A stretch of DNA of 7,766 nt from DATKMS01 sp041497995. GTDB lineage: Bacteria > Desulfobacterota > Binatia > HRBIN30. Positions 1 through 7,113 of this stretch are shown one piece after another. Made by a program: the position numbers and the translations under genes. The DNA lies in the NCBI GenBank assembly GCA_041497995.1, contig JBGQHM010000320.1, positions 1 through 7,766 of the forward strand, in the 5' to 3' direction. Under the pieces are notes generated by a model. It was given only the letters and a program-made list of their open reading frames with translations, did not search any database and was not told where the DNA came from. Numbering within the stretch: position 1 is the first letter of the stretch; every line of letters begins with the position of its first letter.

Positions 1-2
1 CC

Positions 3-71
3 GCACCCAGCGCCGGCGAATACTCTCAGCGCGTCGTCGAGCTCTTGGAGGCCGGCGCACAACACTCATAG
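3..71 (+). CDS. C-terminal end of an unidentified protein (5' truncated by window edge)
   Basis: This is the last 22 codons of a reading frame that enters from the left edge and ends at TAG 69-71. The visible peptide begins APSAGEYSQRVVELLEAG and looks like a helical protein tail. The other two forward frames give arginine- or serine-rich text that does not look coding. The pattern Gly-Glu-(Tyr/His) followed by a Val-Val-Glu-Leu-Leu helix resembles the tail of family III CoA-transferases (CaiB/Frc type, often GEHT..VL.ELL). With only 22 residues this is a weak resemblance and no function is assigned. It lies 51 bases before the receiver gene on the same strand. Confidence 0.4.
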   Translation, partial: APSAGEYSQRVVELLEAGAQHS

Positions 72-122
72 TCCGGCATACCCTCCCATGCTAAAGAGGA
101 ACTGTACGAGCCCGGAGTAGGA

Positions 123-500
123 ATGAACGCCAAGATTCTCGTCGTCGAAGACGACCCGGACATCATGCGCATCCTGACACATACGTTGAAGGGTGCGGGC
201 TTTCAGGTCGTGCCGGCGTACGGCGGTGAGGATGCGATCCGCAAGGTGAAAGTCCACATGCCCGACCTCGTGCTCACCGATCTCTCGATGCCGAAAGTCA
301 GCGGCGTCGAGGTCATTGATGAAATCAAGCTTGATCCGGCCACGCAGCACATTCCGGTCATCGCCGTCACCGCACACGTCTGGGACGGCATCGCCCAATC
401 GGCGGGCCAGGTCGGTTGCGATGGGTTCATCTCTAAGCCCTTCACGACCAAACAGATCCTTCAAGAAGTGTATCGGCACCTGAAACCGCCCGCCGCCTGA
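123..500 (+). CDS. Stand-alone response regulator receiver domain (CheY-like)
   Basis: The 125-residue protein is a single REC domain with no output domain. It would take a phosphoryl group from a sensor histidine kinase and signal by protein-protein contact in the cytoplasm. All the expected active-site residues can be seen: acidic pair D10-D11 after the first beta strand (ILVVEDD), phospho-acceptor D53 in LVLTDLSMP, switch Thr83 in AVTAH, and conserved Lys105 in the SKPF motif. The length is what one REC domain needs. The ATG at 123 follows GGAG (114-117) at a five-base spacing, which supports this start. No histidine kinase lies in the window, so its partner is unknown. It is 55 bases upstream of priA on the same strand and could share a transcript, but no functional link is implied. 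The family assignment is secure; the pathway is not. Confidence 0.93.
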   Translation: MNAKILVVEDDPDIMRILTHTLKGAGFQVVPAYGGEDAIRKVKVHMPDLVLTDLSMPKVSGVEVIDEIKLDPATQHIPVIAVTAHVWDGIAQSAGQVGCDGFISKPFTTKQILQEVYRHLKPPAA

Positions 501-544
501 CGGACACCCGACACCCCGGCTTGCAGTCGGCCCGCATTGCGGTC

Positions 545-549
545 AGGAG
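545..549 (+). promoter_or_regulatory. Ribosome binding site of priA
   Basis: AGGAG, continuing into a purine run AGGAGAAGG (545-553), sits six bases before the GTG at 556. It is the evidence for choosing this GTG as the priA start. The encoded N-terminus (MIARVVLIPAAG) also matches the usual start of PriA's 3'-DNA-binding domain. Confidence 0.7.
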
Positions 550-555
550 AAGGCC

Positions 556-2979
556 GTGATCGCACGCGTTGTCCTCATTCCCGCAGCCGGTGATACCGGT
601 GTGCTCGATTATGCCGTGGAGCCAGGCATGGAGGCCGCCATGTGTCCGGGTGTGCGCGTGCTGGTTCCCCTGGGTGCGCGTCGCGCCGTTGGCATCGTCA
701 CCGAGCTTGTAACCACGTCGTCGCACCCGCGCTTGAAGAAGATCCTTGCCGCACTCGATCCGCAGCCGTTACTGGATGCGTCACTGTTGCAGCTCTGTCG
801 CTGGATGGCGGACTACTACCTGTGCTCGTTCGGCGAAGCCGTCTCTACTGCTCTGCCGGGCAGTGTGCGCATTACCATCGAGCGGACCGTGCGGGTGATC
901 CAGCCACCGCCCGTTGTCGGCGAGCGAGTACCGGGCTCCGCGGCGCAGTTGCTCGAATGGTTGGTGACGACCGGCGCGCAAACTGTCCAAGCAATTGAAG
1001 CACGCTTCGGGGCTGACGCCCGCAAGGCGCTGGCGGCGCTGCGCCGTCGTGGATGGGTGACGATCGATGAGCAGGTCCGCGGCGGCGAAGGGCCAACGAA
1101 GCGCGAGCGCTACTACCGCGCCGCGTGCGAGCTGACAGCCGACGCGGTTGGCGAGTGGCGTCGCAAGCGTCCTGCGCAGTATGCCGTGTACGCGTATCTG
1201 CACGCGCACCCGCTGCGCCGGGCCAGCGCACGTGAGCTGCATGCGACGTTTCCCGGCGCCGCGCCGAAGCTGGCGGCGTTGGTGAAGGCCGGCATAGCGG
1301 AGATCGTCGAGGAGGAGGTGTACCGCCCGGTGCTACCGGCGGAGGTGAGTGCCGACCGGCCGGTGGAGCTCACCACGGCACAGCGCGACGCGGTAGCGGC
1401 GGTGGTCGAGAGCCTTGGGGTATTCCGCACGTTTCTGTTGTGGGGCGTCACCGGCAGCGGGAAGACGGAAGTCTACCTCCAGTCGATTGCGGCGTGTCTC
1501 GCGGCAGAGCGCACCGCCTTGGTGCTCGTACCGGAAATCTCGCTGACCCATCAGCTCGTCGATCGGGTCCGGGCGCGGTTCGGTGACCGGGTTGCTGTGT
1601 TGCACAGCGGCTTGAGTGACGGCGAACGGTGGGACGAGTGGCGCCGCATCGCGCTGGGGAACGTGCCGATTGTCGTCGGCGCGCGCTCAGCCGTCTTCGC
1701 GCCGCTGCCGCGTCTCGGGCTCGTCGTCGTTGACGAGGAGCATGATGCTGCGTTCAAGCAAGAGGACGGCATCCGCTACAACGGTCGCGACGTTGCGGTC
1801 ATGCGCGCCAAATTCGCCGGCTGTCCCGCGGTGCTCGGTTCGGCCACGCCGGCGGTGGAGACCTTCCACAATGGGCAGACCGGACGGTACCAGATGCTCA
1901 CGCTGCCCGAGCGGGTGGAAGCGCGTCCGCTGCCGGCTGTCGATATCATCGACCTGCGGCGCGCGCCGGCGGTGGGCAAGCTGGTGCTGATCTCGTCGCG
2001 CCTCGCTGCCGCACTGCAAGCCAATCTCGCCGCCCGCGGCCAGAGTCTCATCTTTCTCAACCGGCGTGGGTTCGCCAATTTCCTGCAGTGCCTGCAGTGC
2101 GGCGAGGCGTTGATGTGTCCGAACTGCAGCGTGACACTCACCCTGCATCGGCGTTTGCGGGCGTTGCGTTGCCATCATTGCGACTACACCATTCCGCCGC
2201 CCGGTGCGTGTCCGGACTGCGGCGGGCTGAGCTTGAGTGCGTGGGGTGCCGGCACCGAGCAAGTAGAAGCGGCGTTGCGCCAGATGCTGCCGGGGGCGCG
2301 CATCGGCCGCATGGACCGCGACACCACCAGCCGCAAAGGATCGCAGCGCGAGATCTTCGCGGCGTGGGAGCGGCGCGAGTACGACGTACTCATCGGTACA
2401 CAGATGATCACCAAGGGTCACGACGTGCCTGGCGTGACGCTGGTCGGTGTCCTCCTCGCGGACTCGTCGCTCAACTTCCCGGACTTCCGCGCTGCGGAGC
2501 GCACGTTTCAGCTGCTCACGCAGGTAGCGGGCCGGGCCGGCCGGGGTGCGCGTCTTGGACGGGTCATCGTGCAGACGCTGCAGCCGGAGCACCTCAGCTT
2601 GCGCTGTGCGGCGCACCACGACTATCGCGCCTTCGCGGCACACGAGTTGGCGGCGCGCCGCGAGCTCGGCTACCCGCCGTTTGCACGCCTCGTGCAGATC
2701 CGTTGCGAAGGCGAGAACCCGCAAGCGACCGAGCGCATCGTGCACGCCGTCGCGGCGCAGGTGAAATCGAGCGCCGCGAAGGGTGTCGAGCTGTTGGGCC
2801 CGACCCCCGCGCCGATCGAGCGTTTGCGGCGCCGTTTCCGCTGGCAGCTCCTGGTGCGAGGTCGCGACGGTGCCGCCATTCGCCGCGCCGCCCGCGCCGG
2901 CTACGAGGCGGTGCGTCGTGCAGCCCGCGCCGTCGACGTGCGGGTGCTGATCGACGTCGATCCGTACGGCATGCTGTGA
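556..2979 (+). CDS. priA: Primosomal protein N' / replication restart helicase PriA
   Basis: PriA is a 3'-5' superfamily 2 DNA helicase that recognises stalled or repaired forks and starts reloading of the replicative helicase. The 807-residue length is somewhat above the family's usual ~730. Visible parts in order: N-terminal 3'-DNA-binding region (about 1-105) with VDYA-like LDYAVEPG; a winged-helix-like stretch (about 125-260); Walker A GVTGSGKT (297-304); DEEH box (393-396); motif III GSAT (428-431); a zinc-binding insertion with eight cysteines in four CxxC pairs (512/515, 521/524, 539/542, 552/555); motif V GTQMITKGHD (614-623); motif VI QVAGRAGRG (656-663); and a C-terminal domain ending in DVDPYGML, close to the common PriA ending. 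No key residue is missing and the frame is intact. The GTG start is supported by the AGGAG upstream. def follows after two small genes, a neighbour often seen beside priA. Confidence 0.97.
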   Translation: MIARVVLIPAAGDTGVLDYAVEPGMEAAMCPGVRVLVPLGARRAVGIVTELVTTSSHPRLKKILAALDPQPLLDASLLQLCRWMADYYLCSFGEAVSTALPGSVRITIERTVRVIQPPPVVGERVPGSAAQLLEWLVTTGAQTVQAIEARFGADARKALAALRRRGWVTIDEQVRGGEGPTKRERYYRAACELTADAVGEWRRKRPAQYAVYAYLHAHPLRRASARELHATFPGAAPKLAALVKAGIAEIVEEEVYRPVLPAEVSADRPVELTTAQRDAVAAVVESLGVFRTFLLWGVTGSGKTEVYLQSIAACLAAERTALVLVPEISLTHQLVDRVRARFGDRVAVLHSGLSDGERWDEWRRIALGNVPIVVGARSAVFAPLPRLGLVVVDEEHDAAFKQEDGIRYNGRDVAVMRAKFAGCPAVLGSATPAVETFHNGQTGRYQMLTLPERVEARPLPAVDIIDLRRAPAVGKLVLISSRLAAALQANLAARGQSLIFLNRRGFANFLQCLQCGEALMCPNCSVTLTLHRRLRALRCHHCDYTIPPPGACPDCGGLSLSAWGAGTEQVEAALRQMLPGARIGRMDRDTTSRKGSQREIFAAWERREYDVLIGTQMITKGHDVPGVTLVGVLLADSSLNFPDFRAAERTFQLLTQVAGRAGRGARLGRVIVQTLQPEHLSLRCAAHHDYRAFAAHELAARRELGYPPFARLVQIRCEGENPQATERIVHAVAAQVKSSAAKGVELLGPTPAPIERLRRRFRWQLLVRGRDGAAIRRAARAGYEAVRRAARAVDVRVLIDVDPYGML

Positions 2980-3003
2980 ACGGGCATACGTGAAGTCTCG
3001 GAT

Positions 3004-3031
3004 TTGTTCTCGTAACCGTCTCTGCTATGTA
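3004..3031 (+). promoter_or_regulatory. Possible weak promoter ahead of the small-gene pair
   Basis: TTGTTC (3004-3009) and TATGTA (3026-3031) are separated by 16 bases, and TG at 3023-3024 gives an extended -10 shape (TGCTAT). Each hexamer matches the sigma-70 consensus at only three of six positions. The site lies 25 bases downstream of the priA stop and just before the small ORF at 3054, where a promoter would be sensible. Read-through from priA is equally possible. Confidence 0.2.
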
Positions 3032-3053
3032 GACAGCAACGAGGCAACGAGCG

Positions 3054-3230
3054 ATGCCACGTGCCAACGGGAAGCAGACATCCACCGATCTCACGCCGCG
3101 CGACGAGCTCGCACTTTCGGCAGCGGTCGCGCAGATGCGCAGGATCGTAAAGGACCTCACCCGGACGACGGCTCGAATGAACCGCACCCTCGAGCGTCGG
3201 CTGCAGCAGCTGGAGGCTCTGCGCCAGTGA
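3054..3230 (+). CDS. Small basic helical protein, unknown function
   Basis: This 58-residue reading frame runs from ATG 3054 to TGA 3228-3230. It is not recognised. The N-terminus (about 1-14) is polar and probably disordered. From residue 15 on, the sequence is rich in Ala, Leu, Arg and Gln with few helix breakers (for example ELALSAAVAQMRRIV and TLERRLQQLEAL), which fits one or two amphipathic helices or a short coiled coil. There is no signal peptide, membrane segment or cysteine. A GAGG (3041-3044) lies nine bases before the ATG. Its last four bases overlap the start of the next gene (GTGA, 3227-3230), so the pair is probably translated together. A longer reading in another frame from 2990 gives non-protein-like text across this stretch, which favours this frame. 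No database check was possible. Confidence 0.55.
   Translation: MPRANGKQTSTDLTPRDELALSAAVAQMRRIVKDLTRTTARMNRTLERRLQQLEALRQ
3212..3216 (+). promoter_or_regulatory. Ribosome binding site for the GTG start at 3227
   Basis: GGAGG lies inside the 3' end of the preceding small gene, ten bases before GTG 3227. Together with the GTGA overlap it decides the start of the downstream small gene and suggests translational coupling. Confidence 0.5.
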
Positions 3231-3472
3231 GTCTCCTCACTGACTTCAGGAACCTGATTCAAGACCTTCTCGTATTCCAGCGAAGCCTCCGAGATCTCGA
3301 AGTGCGGGTCGACAGACTTTCTCAGGAGAATGTCGCCCTCAGGCACGACCTGATTCGAACTCAACAAGAACTGCATGGCCTCCGCGAACAGCTCGATTTG
3401 CGGGACGAGAACCTCCTGCTGCGCATCCAGCAAGCACTCGCCGAGAAGCTCTTGCCACGGAAGAGGCGCTAG
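3227..3472 (+). CDS. Small coiled-coil protein, unknown function
   Basis: The 81-residue protein starts at GTG 3227 and ends at TAG 3470-3472. It is not recognised. After a hydrophobic N-terminal stretch (MSLLTDFRNLIQDLL) it is almost entirely heptad-like: Leu/Val/Ile recur every three to four residues among charged ones (LEVRVDRL, ENVALRHDLI, QELHGLREQLDL), as in a long alpha-helical coiled coil. It ends in a very basic tail (PRKRR). There is no proline before the tail. It could be a structural or oligomerising partner of the small protein encoded just upstream, whose stop codon overlaps this start. The frame is also open upstream to an ATG at 2990, but that extension reads like out-of-frame sequence and covers the upstream gene, so the GTG is preferred. 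It ends 29 bases before def and may be co-transcribed with it. Confidence 0.6.
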   Translation: MSLLTDFRNLIQDLLVFQRSLRDLEVRVDRLSQENVALRHDLIRTQQELHGLREQLDLRDENLLLRIQQALAEKLLPRKRR

Positions 3473-3501
3473 ATCCCGACCGCTCTCCCTGGTGGTGAAC
3501 C

Positions 3502-4044
3502 ATGGCTCTGCGGAAGATCCTGACGTATCCAGCCACTGAGCTGAAGGAGCCGTCGCACGCCGTGCAGAACATCGATGCCCGGATCGATGCGCTCGTCACC
3601 GATCTCGTCGAGAGCATGTATGCCGCCCCCGGAGTGGGATTGGCCGCACCGCAGGTGGGGGCACACGAGCGCGTCATCGTCCTCGATGTCGACCATGGGA
3701 ATATGGGGAAGCGCCTCATCAAGCTGATCAACCCGGTCATTGTCGAGCGCGAGGGATCGATTGTGTGGGAAGAGGGCTGCCTCAGTGTCGTCGACTATAC
3801 CGCCGAGGTGAAGCGCGCGAAGCGCGTGCTGGTGAAGGGTTGGACACCGGACGAAAAGGAAATCGAGATCGAAGGTGAAGACCTGCTCGCCGTCGCCCTA
3901 CAGCATGAGGTCGATCACCTCGACGGCAAACTCTTCATCGACCGCATCAGCGGTCTGAAGCGCGACCTCTACCGCCGCCGCGTTAAGAAGTGGCTGCGCG
4001 ACGGCGTGCCGCTGGAAGCGAAGAAGCCGGCGGTGAGTATCTGA
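3502..4044 (+). CDS. def: Peptide deformylase
   Basis: Def removes the N-formyl group from the initiator methionine of new proteins at the ribosome exit, using one metal ion (usually Fe2+). The 180-residue protein shows the three family motifs: motif I GVGLAAPQ (44-51), motif II EGCLS (91-95) with metal ligand Cys93, and motif III HEVDH (135-139) with metal ligands His135 and His139 and catalytic Glu136. The N-terminus MALRKILTYP is typical and fixes the ATG at 3502; the upstream GGTGGTGA (3491-3498) is only a mediocre ribosome binding site. In motif II the residue after LSV is Val where Pro is most common, a mild variation outside the catalytic set. A basic tail (about 150-180, DLYRRRVKKWLRDG) is longer than in minimal forms. 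Neighbour priA is commonly linked to def; fmt, which often follows, is absent here. Confidence 0.96.
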   Translation: MALRKILTYPATELKEPSHAVQNIDARIDALVTDLVESMYAAPGVGLAAPQVGAHERVIVLDVDHGNMGKRLIKLINPVIVEREGSIVWEEGCLSVVDYTAEVKRAKRVLVKGWTPDEKEIEIEGEDLLAVALQHEVDHLDGKLFIDRISGLKRDLYRRRVKKWLRDGVPLEAKKPAVSI

Positions 4045-4045
4045 G

Positions 4046-4070
4046 GGCGGCGAGCGTAGCGCTCGGCGCC
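4046..4070. terminator. GC-rich hairpin between converging def and helicase genes
   Basis: The stem is perfect for six base pairs (CGAGCG 4051-4056 with CGCTCG 4060-4065, loop TAG). It continues after one G:G mismatch with four more pairs (GGCG 4046-4049 with CGCC 4067-4070). It begins two bases after the def stop and reaches the first base of the helicase stop codon (4070-4072, - strand), the right place for a shared terminator of converging genes. There is no T-tract on either side, so it is not a canonical intrinsic terminator. It may instead be an RNA-stabilising or Rho-assisted end. Confidence 0.45.
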
Positions 4071-6199
4071 TACGAACAGAGGTGATCGAAGCAGATCAGC
4101 CGCAGGTCTTCTCGCTTGAGCTGCTGCTTGGTCTTCGCGCTCGGTAGATCAGCGCCACCGTACCGCTCCGCCAGCACTAATGCAGCTGCAATCAGCTCGC
4201 TCACCTTGCCGTCGCTCTGAAATAGGCGGTAGGCGGCGCGCAGCTCCTTCACTAGAACCGACTGCGCCGGTTTGCTGAGGAAACGGATTGCCGCCAGAGC
4301 ATCCTGGCGCTTTACCTCCGGCCGGTTCATGAACCCCTGAATAGTCGTCGCCACTGTCTGTTGGAGCGGGTCGACGGTCTTGGGGGCTTCCTCCATCGCC
4401 TGCTGTTCCTGATAGCTGCGAAGGATGTCTTGGATGATTTTCTCTTGGACGTCGAAGACATCGTAGTCGCCGATCACCCGCGGCGTGTCGCGCTCGCAGG
4501 CGATCAGGTTGGCAATGATGTACCGATTGTCGATGATGCGCCGATCCACCAGGTCATAGTACTTCCAAAAGTGGAGCCTCCCTCTACCTTTCGGTGCCGG
4601 CGCCTGGAAGTAGAAGAACAGCCCTTTGGCTCGCGGCTTCATGAGCCCAGAATGGATGCCGTCAGGGAGGCTATCCAGCCGCTCGCGCCCTTCAGTCCCG
4701 AGCACGGTGCGAAGCATCTGCAGCAGGAACTCGTTGCTGGCGAGCTCGGTAAACTGCTCCTCTTCCTCGATGACCGCGCCGTCCTCGTCGCAGATGCGGC
4801 GGAGCGTGTTGAAGTTGCGGGGATGGACCACCTCGCCAAGCACGCTGGCGTCCAAGAACCCGGCTTGATCAATCGCGGCGATCTTGCGGGCCAGGCTTTC
4901 CACCAGCTTGAGCAGGCGTTCCAGCCCTGCCTCCGGGAACATGTTGTGGATGAACAACGTCTCGAAGGCGGTGCCGATGCGATCGATACGCCCGGCGCGC
5001 TGCACCATGCGCGTCGGGTTCCAGTGCAGGTCGTAGTTGATGAGATGCGCACAGTCCTGCAGGTTCTGCCCCTCGGAGAGCACGTCGGTTGAGATCAGGA
5101 TGGCGATCTCCTTCTCCGTCCCGGCAACCTCGGGACGCTTGTTCGCACGCGGCGCGAAGCACTCGACAATGCCGCGGCGCTCCTTGGCATCCGCGCCGCT
5201 GTCCATCCGGCGAATCAGCGGATTGCCGATCGCCGCGCGAAATTCTTTTCCGGGTTCGCCCCCGAGCTCGCGGTACAGGTAGCGGGCCGTGTCCTTGTAG
5301 TACGTGAAGATCAGCACCTTCTGCCCAGCCAGGCGCCCTTCGAGCAGCGCTTTCAGTGCCTGCAACTTGGCGTCCCTGGCGGGCTTGATGTCGCGCACGC
5401 GATGCCAGATGTCGGTCAGCACATCGATGTCGTGCTGCACGGCATCGTGCAGCTTGCGCAAGTCAAACTGCGCCGGGTCGACGGGCTCCAACGCGGCAAG
5501 GAGGTCCTTTGCTTCCTCGGTCTCGTCCAGCTCATCGGCCAGTGACGAGGGCGTGGCGTCGTCTTCCTCGTCTTCGCGGGCCACGTAGCGGGCGAAGCGG
5601 TGGAAGTCAGTGCTGCGGACCAGCTTGTGATCGAGCAGGTAGGATTCGAAGGTCTTCAAGAACTGCAACGCGCGGCGGACGCTGATGCGGAACGCGTCGA
5701 CGCTCGACTCGAAGCGCTTCAAGTATCGGGATTTGAATATGCCGACGAGCGCTTCCTGGCGGCCCGCCTCAAACTTGTCCTTCTCTGCTTCCGGCTTCTT
5801 GAAGTCTTCAAGGTTGTAGGGCGCTAGCCGCAGGCTATCGATGCCGGCGACGATCTGTTCGTAGATGCCGCCGTACGTCGCCTCCAAGTCGTAGCGCTCG
5901 GTCTTCAGCTGGCGTTCGGGAAAGCGGATCCGCTCTCCACGAATCGTTGCTTCCGGATACGCCTTGCGGATGAACGGACGCGTGCGGCGGATGACGACCT
6001 CTTCCAGCAGATTGAACAGCGCCACGGCCTCAGTGCCGACCTTGGCGTCGCGCCGGGCCTGCAGAAAGTAGCGATAGAGGTCGCCAATGCCCGCGGCGGC
6101 GAAGTAGCTGCGGTCGCCACGCGTGAACAGGCTGAGCTGGTTGTAGAGGTCGAAGAGGTCGTTGTTGATCGGCGTGGCCGTCAGCAGGATCAGCTTCTT
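4070..6199 (-). pseudogene. Fragment 3: helicase motif III, lobe 2 and C-terminal region
   Basis: The protein-like sequence starts at KKLILLTATPINNDLFDLYN (first codon 6199-6197) and stays open for 709 residues to TAG 4070-4072. It carries the end of lobe 1, a helical insertion, and lobe 2 with motif IV (KVLIFTYY), motif V (STDVLSEGQNLQ) and motif VI (QRAGRIDRIG, 5002-4973). After lobe 2 come conserved-looking segments such as HFWKYYDLVDRRIIDNRYII and a helical tail ending CFDHLCS. This frame stays open upstream to 6472, but from 6472 to about 6200 it reads as Arg/Ser-rich shadow of fragment 2, so an 800-residue start there is probably not genuine. Without Walker A this piece alone could not hydrolyse ATP. 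Confidence 0.8.
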
Positions 6200-6242
6200 G
6201 CTGCCCCGTCGCGCCCGCGGCCGCCGTTGAGTCCGATGATGT

Positions 6243-7112
6243 GCGCTCGAGATTCTGATAGCGCTGCGCGTTCGGGTTGCGGAAGTTGTGCGACTCGTCG
6301 ACCAGCACGACGTCGACCTCGCCACATCGATCCACTGGGAAGTCAGCTTGCCCCAGCTCCTCTTGCGACACGACGACCGCAGGAATGGTGGCGTCTTGGA
6401 GTTCGGTCTCCCACATCGGTCGCAGCGACGCAGGACAGACGACCAACGCCTGCTGACGCATGTGGTACGCAAAGTCTTCCAGGAGCTTCTTGCCGATCCA
6501 CGTCTTCCCGAGGCCGACCGAGTCGGCGATCATCGCGCCGTCGTAGCGCGCCAGAATCTTGCGCGCCTTTTTCACGGCATCTTCCTGGAACTCGGCGAGA
6601 TCGACGGCCGAGCGGCCTGCGGGTTGCGTTTCGGCGTCGAGGTCGTCCTTGAAATACTCGAACAGCGCCTTCAGGTAGACGTCGTATGGCGTGTACTCGT
6701 AGGCGCCGAACTTCGAGGCGTCGAGCAACTCGATCAGGTCCGACTTGAAGTCACGCGACGCCTGCCATTGGCGCTCGAACCACGCATCCAGCTCCGCGAT
6801 GGCGCGGGCGCCGACGCTCGACTTGAGCCGCTGGCGTTCTTCGAAGTCGAACCGCTGTTCCCGCGCGAGGGGCGCGTCTGCTTCGGTCGGCTGCGTCTCC
6901 AGATCGTCGAGAACCTCCTCCTTCGCCAAGCGTGCCTTGTGTGTGAGGTTGAGCTCTTTGTTGGTCGTCAGCCCGGGACCGGTGAAAGTACTGGAGCCGA
7001 CGATGCCGGCCACTGGTTGGAAGCGGTCCCAGCCGAACGTGGGCGAGTCGTTGTAAAACAGGTAACACTTCGCGTGCAGGAAGCCTTCCTGGTACAGGCG
7101 CACGGCAACTGA
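6243..7112 (-). pseudogene. Fragment 2: HKD motif and helicase lobe 1 (Walker A and DESH)
   Basis: This frame is open from just below a TGA at 7122-7124 and is sensible from about 7112 to 6243. It holds FLHAK (His and Lys of the HKD motif, about residues 118 and 120 of the repaired protein), then GSS (144-146) and NKELNL, completing the PLD-like domain. The Asp normally four residues after the Lys is a Tyr, and the Asn of GSxN is replaced by Thr. A Gln-containing entry motif (EFQEDAVKKA) precedes Walker A ADSVGLGKTW (Lys codon 6506-6504) and VDVVLVDESHNFRNPNAQRY (DESH codons 6299-6288). After NLER the frame turns into Ser/Thr/Ala-rich nonsense and ends at 6030. A GTG at 7103 could serve as a restart codon, but it would cut the PLD domain in two. 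Confidence 0.75.
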
Positions 7113-7113
7113 G

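Noticed and set aside
66..479. A 137-codon - strand frame opposite the receiver gene
   Set aside because: The + strand REC domain accounts for this DNA with all active-site residues.
497..546. CTGAC (497-501) complementary to GTCAG (542-546), which could pair near the priA ribosome binding site
   Set aside because: Only five base pairs with a loop of about 40 bases; expected by chance.
1687..2745. A 352-codon - strand open frame inside priA
   Set aside because: Antisense shadow of a strongly supported helicase gene in GC-rich DNA; Arg/Ala/His-rich with no recognisable motif.
2088..2993. A 301-codon + strand frame overlapping the 3' half of priA
   Set aside because: Shifted reading of priA; composition is Arg/Ala/Pro-rich shadow sequence.
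2594..3433. A 279-codon - strand frame antisense to priA and the small genes
   Set aside because: Its start region mirrors the heptad pattern of the + strand coiled-coil gene and the remainder is low-complexity shadow; no start signal.
2990..3472. A 160-codon + strand frame from ATG 2990 read as one gene
   Set aside because: Its first half is Arg/His/Ser-rich and not protein-like, and it overlies the better small frame at 3054-3230. Only the part after GTG 3227 looks genuine.
4361..5092. A 243-codon + strand frame antisense to helicase lobe 2
   Set aside because: The opposite strand encodes the conserved motifs V and VI; this frame has no recognisable domain.
5430..5460. Small palindromic pieces around a repeated GTGCTGCACG / CATCGTGCAGC pattern
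   Set aside because: They fall inside well-supported helicase coding sequence and are explained by its codons.
6288..7112. A 274-codon + strand frame antisense to the helicase
   Set aside because: The opposite strand carries clear Walker A, DESH and HxK motifs, so this is a GC-driven shadow.
6199..7113. Programmed ribosomal frameshifting in the helicase gene
   Set aside because: No slippery heptamer with a following stem was seen, and more than one shift would be needed, so indels are the simpler explanation.
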